Made by a program: the position numbers and the translations under genes. Below are positions 6,449 to 8,188 of a stretch of 8,188 nt of DNA, piece after piece. Source of the DNA: an uncultured beta proteobacterium (GTDB taxonomy: Bacteria; Pseudomonadota; Gammaproteobacteria; Burkholderiales; Rhodocyclaceae); NCBI GenBank assembly GCA_903917505.1, contig CAIXAY010000216.1:1-8188 (forward strand), in the 5' to 3' direction. The notes under the pieces are model-generated. The model was given only the letters and a program-made list of their open reading frames with translations, did not search any database and was not told where the DNA came from. Positions within the stretch are counted from its first letter, which is position 1; each line of letters starts with the position of its first letter.

Positions 6449-7363
6449 ATGAACGAAAACCTGGAATTCGAGAATCAACTCGATGTGAAGGACATGCGCT
6501 TGCTCGAATGTCTCTACACGACGCGCAGCGTGACCAGGACCGCCGAGCTGATGGGGCAATCGCAGCCGAACGTCAGCACCTGGCTGCGACGCGTGCGCGA
6601 ACGGATCGGAGATTCGCTCTTCGTGCGAACCAGCGGCGGAATGACGGCGACGCCACGCGCCGAAATTCTGGTGGCCAGGATTCGCGAAATACTCGAGGCC
6701 ATTCACCAGCTGACCGACGTCGCGCCCGGCTTTGATCCGGGCACCTCAACGCGTCTTTTTCGCTTATGCATGCCCGACTCGGCGCAAATCACGCTGTTGC
6801 CAAGAATGTTGCAGCACATCCGAGATTGCGCGCCGCATGTGCAGGTGGAAGCGTTGCCGGTGGACAAACTAACCGCCGGCTTGCTCGAGAGCGGTGAAGC
6901 GGATCTTGCCTACGGCGGCTTCGTCCCGGGCATGGAGAAACATTTCTATCAACAGGCGCTGTTCGAGCAGGACTTCGTTTGCCTGCTCAATCGCAAGCAC
7001 CCGCGCATCAAAGGTGACATGACAATCGACGACTACCGCCGTGAAGCGCATGTCTCGGTCAGCTACGGCGGTGTCAACGAGGTCATCGATGCGGCCATGA
7101 AAAGGCAGCGCGTCCAAAGACGCGTCCTGGTATTCCTGCAGGGCTTCCTCGGCGTCCCGAAAATCATTGCAACCACGGACATGATCACGACACTGCCGCG
7201 GCAAATCGGAACGACCTTGGCGAAGAGCGGCGCACTACGACTTGTGGACTGCCCCGTCCCCATGCCGACCTACATGGTCAGGCAGTACTGGCATATCCGC
7301 TTTCATCACGAGCCCGGCAATCAATGGCTCCGCGCCATTTGCGCCGAGCAGGCGGTCTTCTAG
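6449..7363 (+). CDS. LysR-family regulator, NahR/DntR/LinR-like
   Basis: This 304-residue regulator has a winged helix-turn-helix at about 12-72 (SVTRTAELMGQSQPNVSTWL at 27-46; wing DSLFVRTSGGMTATPRAE at 55-72). A sensor domain follows from about 102, opening RLFRLCMPDSAQITLLPRML. The end, QYWHIRFHHEPGNQWLR (279-295), closely resembles the C-terminal signature of the NahR/DntR/LinR group, whose members sense aromatic acids or chlorinated aromatics. It is divergent from the oxidoreductase-TRAP receptor unit, so it very likely controls that unit, possibly with an acidic or aromatic inducer. I chose the ATG at 6449 because of its strong ribosome site; a leaderless start at 6374 would add 25 residues. 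It converges on gpx with only 26 bases between stops. Family assignment is firm; the target is inferred from position. Confidence 0.9.
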   Translation: MNENLEFENQLDVKDMRLLECLYTTRSVTRTAELMGQSQPNVSTWLRRVRERIGDSLFVRTSGGMTATPRAEILVARIREILEAIHQLTDVAPGFDPGTSTRLFRLCMPDSAQITLLPRMLQHIRDCAPHVQVEALPVDKLTAGLLESGEADLAYGGFVPGMEKHFYQQALFEQDFVCLLNRKHPRIKGDMTIDDYRREAHVSVSYGGVNEVIDAAMKRQRVQRRVLVFLQGFLGVPKIIATTDMITTLPRQIGTTLAKSGALRLVDCPVPMPTYMVRQYWHIRFHHEPGNQWLRAICAEQAVF

Positions 7364-7368
7364 GGCTG

Positions 7369-7387
7369 CGGCGCCACGGCGTCGCCG
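7369..7387. other. Imperfect hairpin between convergent LysR and gpx genes
   Basis: CGGCGCC (7369-7375) and GTCGCCG (7381-7387) pair with one mismatch around a 5-base loop, filling almost all of the 26-base gap between the two stop codons. There is no U-run on either strand, so it is at best a weak terminator. The base composition makes chance pairing likely. Confidence 0.25.
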
Positions 7388-7389
7388 AC

Positions 7390-7881
7390 TCAGAGCAGCG
7401 CTTCAACGTCCTTGGCGATGGCCTCCGGCGTCGTCGCCGGCGCGTAGCGCGCGATCACCTGGCCCTGGCGATCGACCAGGAATTTGGTGAAATTCCACTT
7501 GATCGCTTCGCTGCCGAGCACGCCCGGCGCTGATTTCTTCAGGTGCCGGTAGAGGGCGTGCGCCTTGTCGCCATTGACGTCGATCTTGGCGAAGAGCGGA
7601 AAGCTGACGCCGTAGTTTTTCTCGCAGAAGGACGCGATGGCCCCGGCCGTTCCGGGTTCCTGCGCGCCGAACTGGTTGCACGGGAAGCCGAGCACCACCA
7701 GGCCGCGTTGCTTGTAGCGCTGGTAGAGCGCCTCGAGGCCGGCGTACTGGGGCGTAAAACCGCATTCACTGGCCGTATTGACGATGAGCAGAACCTTGCC
7801 GGCGTAGTCGGCGAGCGCTTGTGCCTGGCCTTGCAGGCGCTCTGCCGAGAATCCGGATAGCTTGTACTGTGATTCGATCAT
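7390..7881 (-). CDS. Glutathione peroxidase family protein, thioredoxin-dependent type
   Basis: Members of this thioredoxin-fold family reduce hydrogen peroxide and organic hydroperoxides. The 163-residue protein has NTASECGFTPQY (35-46) with peroxidatic Cys40, FPCNQFG (66-72) with Gln70, and WNFTKFL (129-135) completing the Cys/Gln/Trp/Asn set. Cys is used in place of selenocysteine. Cys86 in FCEKNYG aligns with the resolving cysteine of yeast Gpx3, which points to a two-cysteine enzyme recycled by thioredoxin and not by glutathione. No signal peptide is present, so it should be cytoplasmic. I chose the ATG at 7881 because GGAG (complement at 7889-7892) lies 7 bases upstream; a longer frame from 7929 has no ribosome site and adds an unconserved stretch. 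Its own leader has a TAGAAT-like -10. Confidence 0.93.
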   Translation of the reverse strand: MIESQYKLSGFSAERLQGQAQALADYAGKVLLIVNTASECGFTPQYAGLEALYQRYKQRGLVVLGFPCNQFGAQEPGTAGAIASFCEKNYGVSFPLFAKIDVNGDKAHALYRHLKKSAPGVLGSEAIKWNFTKFLVDRQGQVIARYAPATTPEAIAKDVEALL

Positions 7882-7959
7882 GCGCGTTCTCCTTTGCTCG
7901 TGGCTGGCGGGCAGTACCGCGGTCGTCATCGCCTCGGGGAAAAGCGGCGACGCACCTGC

Positions 7960-7965
7960 ATTCTA
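7960..7965 (-). promoter_or_regulatory. Possible -10 element of gpx
   Basis: On the minus strand TAGAAT (five of six matches) lies about 79 bases before the gpx start, downstream of the terminator of the preceding gene. No -35 with acceptable spacing is visible, so this is weak. I saw no OxyR-type site in the 180-bp gap. Confidence 0.25.
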
Positions 7966-8003
7966 GCGTGCTTGTGCGGTGGTTCGGAGAGAAGCAGCGA
8001 TCC

Positions 8004-8021
8004 CCGGGGCTGACGCCCCGG
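8004..8021. repeat. GC-rich hairpin CCGGGGC-TGAC-GCCCCGG
   Basis: A perfect 7-bp stem with a 4-base loop lies just past the terminator of the membrane-protein gene and upstream of the gpx promoter area. It has no U-run. It may back up the terminator or belong to a dispersed palindromic repeat, which one copy cannot show. Confidence 0.45.
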
Positions 8022-8025
8022 CGAT

Positions 8026-8054
8026 GAAAAGGCGGGGGCCGTTGCAGCCCCCGC
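8026..8054 (-). terminator. Rho-independent terminator of the membrane-protein gene
   Basis: On the minus strand a perfect 8-bp stem GCGGGGGC/GCCCCCGC (8047-8054 with 8032-8039) with a 7-base loop is followed by CTTTTC. It begins 7 bases after the stop codon of the gene at the right edge, and it separates that gene from gpx on the same strand. Confidence 0.8.
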
Positions 8055-8061
8055 GTATGCA

Positions 8062-8188
8062 TCAGTTGATCATCGGCGCAACGTAAGGCATGGTCATGCC
8101 AAGCAGCCAGAGCATAATCAGTACGACCGGCAGATGGAAGAGCAGTTGCAAGGTCGAGTACCCGGCGAGGTCGCGTGCCTTGACGCCG
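8062..8188 (-). CDS. C-terminal end of a membrane protein, possibly a short-chain fatty acid transporter (AtoE-like)
   Basis: Only the last 41 codons and the TGA stop are in the window; the rest lies beyond the right edge. The visible residues begin GVKARDLAGYSTLQ, then a hydrophobic segment (about residues 13-31 of the fragment, rich in Leu, Val and Ile) that should be the last membrane helix, then a short tail ending APMIN. The stretch with K-A-R-D followed by G-Y and a final helix recalls the end of AtoE-type short-chain fatty acid permeases, where a similar RDxxGY stretch precedes the last helix. That match is from memory over a short stretch and could be wrong. A strong terminator follows directly, so it ends its own unit. 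Confidence 0.45.
   Translation of the reverse strand, partial: GVKARDLAGYSTLQLLFHLPVVLIMLWLLGMTMPYVAPMIN

Overview
The window is GC-rich (roughly 60% or more) and densely coded. It reads as chromosomal DNA of a Proteobacterium, most likely a Betaproteobacterium (Rhodocyclales or Burkholderiales type). This taxonomic call is inferred from codon usage, from the divergent fpr/LysR pair typical of Beta- and Gammaproteobacteria, and from close EttA, GcvR-like and Gpx matches. It rests on remembered family sequences, not on a search.

Layout, left to right. On the minus strand come the first 238 codons of ettA (ABC-F ribosome factor, cut by the window edge), a rho-independent terminator, a two-ACT-domain GcvR-like regulator, an SGNH/GDSL esterase with a lipoprotein signal, and fpr (ferredoxin/flavodoxin-NADP+ reductase). 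fpr is divergent from a plus-strand LysR regulator that is probably finR, and the 98-bp gap between them carries dyads and a TATAAT box. finR converges through a strong hairpin on a second unit, a Gfo/Idh/MocA oxidoreductase followed by a TRAP-type solute-binding protein (both minus). A NahR/DntR-like LysR regulator is divergent from that unit. It converges on a thioredoxin-type glutathione peroxidase (minus), and the last 41 codons of a membrane protein with its terminator close the window.

Working together: fpr/finR and gpx are redox and peroxide-defence genes. The esterase and GcvR-like genes sit downstream of fpr on the same strand with gaps of 50-60 bp and may be co-transcribed with it. 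The block at about 3971-7363 looks like a small catabolic or uptake module: a regulator, one dehydrogenase and one periplasmic binding protein. It has no TRAP membrane subunits in view, so the binding protein must be an orphan or must use a transporter encoded elsewhere. The divergent promoter region of this module (6309-6366) is the best-resolved regulatory architecture here, with two overlapping promoters and two LysR-type dyads.

I found no RNA gene, CRISPR array, insertion sequence or integrase, and no convincing new defence or mobile system. The interesting points are regulatory layout, an orphan TRAP receptor, and start-site questions. No stretch over 300 bases lacks a gene; the longest gap is the 243-bp divergent region at 6206-6448.
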